From Pelagophyceae sp. CCMP2097 (taxonomy: Eukaryota; Sar; Pelagophyceae): a DNA stretch of 64,000 nt. Both the position numbers and the translations under genes were made by a program. Each line of letters begins with the position of its first letter. Position 1 is the first letter of the stretch. Below are positions 63,101 to 64,000 of this stretch, in pieces. The DNA lies in contig MU657170.1 in assembly GCA_026770575.1 (NCBI GenBank), forward strand, positions 10,240 through 74,239, in the 5' to 3' direction. The notes under the pieces were generated by a model. That model was given only the letters and a program-made list of their open reading frames with translations. It ran no database searches and had not been told where the DNA came from.

Positions 63101-64000
63101 TTGCTCTTTCAGTTTGCGTTTTTGGAGCTGTCTCACTTTTAAGTTACTGTGTGGCTGCTGCAGTCCTGAACCCCCAAAAGTTCCTCTCCGTCTCAACGGC
63201 CATTGCGACCCTCTTTGCGACGGCCGCCATCCTCGTAAGCGACCTGCGGAGCCTGGCTTGGGAGCGGCAAGCCTCTTTTCTGGGCGAGATTCGATGGCAA
63301 CTTCACAAAGCTGTCCAAACGCTGATAGATCAAGACATGATTGCTTCAAACCTCGCATCCGACCTCGCCCACGCCGCCCCGCTCCGCCGAGCGCATCGCC
63401 ACGGCGGCAGGCTCGTACACCACGCGGGGCCTCGTCGTGCGCATGCCGTGAAATCGGCGCGAGCGCTCTCATCTGATGAGGACGGCGCAACGCACCTCAC
63501 AGACGCCCAACAACTCTTCGACCGCCTGGACCGCAGCGGTTTGGGTGGGCTGTCCAAGGCGGAGCCGCAAAGGCTCGTTTCTGCCATGGACGTGCTGGGG
63601 CTGGACCGTGCAGAGGTGGATCAAATGTTCGCTTACTCCGACGTCAACGACCGCGTCCTCCGAGGACCGAAAGAGGCCCGCAGATATACGGTCCAAAGAA
63701 AGGCGAGACGGCCCCGGAGACGGCCCCGTAGACGGCCCCGGAGACGGCCGGGGGCCCACGTAAAGTTATGGAACCATCAATCAGACGATTTCGCTCTTCG
63801 AGTTTGAGGCAGCATGGGTATGGCTGAAGAATCAACTCGCCGCGGCGTGGCTTGACGACGCTGGTTTGACGCCCGTCCGGATCAACGTGGCCTACGCAGG
63901 GGCCGTGTTTGCGTTAACGGCGACAATTTACGACAATTTACTTCATTATGAAAGTCATTTCGGCGTCGACGCAAGCGGATAATTTTGCCGCTCTTGGTGA
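60102..64000 (+). CDS. Multi-pass membrane protein with an EF-hand-like motif (3' end outside window)
   Basis: Exon borders are only partly resolved; the coding segments are in one order and strand. It starts MRSRVAPADAAPPAARKAPP (60102). A TM segment (LVSLGAVLALMAVALLALKG, about 60310-60370) is followed by a probable luminal/extracellular region (GLEVRVSGCDVEVKAG; LSVLRYDALSLQRIRDAVYE) and a second TM (DVAVGIAVVLTVYLFIAFSV, about 61565-61625). A cytosolic region (EEHDRVRVQQYMVPTYDYSK) is followed by TMs near 62510-62580, 62710-62790, 63085-63145 and 63150-63235. An EF-hand-like motif is near 63510-63600 (LFDRLDRSGLGGLSKAEPQR). More sequence follows beyond 63790 (LFEFEAAWVWLKNQLAAAWL). TM1, large loop, several TMs, then an EF-hand recalls polycystin-type channels, but no diagnostic motif was found, so that is only a suggestion. 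It could also be two genes. Confidence 0.55.
60536..60612. repeat. Short intronic tandem repeat
   Basis: CGCTCGAGAGAGAGCCTTTGACGG repeats about three times before the acceptor at about 60634. Confidence 0.75.
62800..62885. repeat. Intronic repeat in the EF-hand membrane gene
   Basis: After a GTGAGT donor (following QYGHYVG), units CTGGGACATTGGTC and CTGGGACCCTTGGTT repeat four to five times. A similar CGGCCCCGGAGACGG repeat occurs at 63703-63750 in a later putative intron. Confidence 0.7.

Noticed and set aside
1..64000. tRNA, rRNA or CRISPR features
   Set aside because: No tRNA-like cloverleaf, rRNA segment or regularly spaced CRISPR repeats noticed. The tandem repeats present have no unique spacers.

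Overview
The window looks like nuclear DNA of a GC-rich eukaryotic microalga, most likely a stramenopile of the pelagophyte type (Aureococcus/Pelagomonas-like). This is an inference from intron-containing genes with short introns, an intact three-exon cytosolic ribosomal protein gene, RAP-domain organelle RNA-binding repeats, a CBM20-TPS-TPP fusion, a transporter whose N-terminus resembles a heterokont plastid-targeting presequence, a deiodinase-type selenoprotein, PT-rich linkers and a Copia-class retroelement. Nothing bacterial (operons, Shine-Dalgarno sites) is seen. A 530-base run of N lies at 42844-43373.

Layout. 1-460: AT-rich fold-back repeat debris. 1.26-10.8 kb (-): one very large gene with about seven cyclic-nucleotide-binding-like domains and repeat-filled introns. 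11.4-13.4 kb (+): a ubiquitin-like protein followed in the same frame by a deiodinase-like selenoprotein. 13.8-14.9 kb (-): TGS1-type RNA cap methyltransferase. 15.2-15.5 kb: WD40 pseudogene. 17.4-18.1 kb (+): unknown 230-aa protein with a Cys cluster. 18.1-21.0 kb: mostly repeats. 21.0-22.3 kb (-): frameshifted MYND/RING/Sel1 copy with five 72-bp repeats at its 5' end. 22.9-23.55 kb (-): ribosomal protein uS8 (RPS15A), divergent from a 23.8-27.5 kb (+) RRM-RAP protein. 29.2-34.2 kb (+): coiled-coil protein with six RRM-like modules and a C4 zinc ribbon. 34.6-35.5 kb (+): WD40 protein, convergent with a 35.5-37.3 kb (-) MFS transporter. 37.5-45.2 kb: WD40 debris, an FG-GAP beta-propeller gene and a decayed, 3'-truncated Copia element. 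45.4-49.9 kb (+): CBM20-TPS-TPP fusion. 50.0-51.6 kb (-): BTB-Kelch protein. 51.8-52.6 kb (-): rhomboid protease, divergent from a 52.9-57.0 kb (+) guanylate-binding-protein-like GTPase. 57.6-58.6 kb (+): intact MYND/RING/Sel1 paralogue. 58.9-59.7 kb (+): FHA-domain protein. 60.1 kb to the window end (+): a multi-pass membrane protein with an EF-hand-like motif, running off the edge.

The genes are not obviously one pathway. Recurring structural themes are head-to-head pairs (10.8/11.4, 23.55/23.82, 52.59/52.92 kb), long introns packed with degenerate tandem repeats, TAG|G acceptors, and several introns whose best homology-guided donor is GC rather than GT. The most notable items are the in-frame TGA read as selenocysteine in the deiodinase and its possible fusion to a ubiquitin-like protein, the seven-CNBD protein, and the recurrent GC-donor introns, three of which share a 5' motif.
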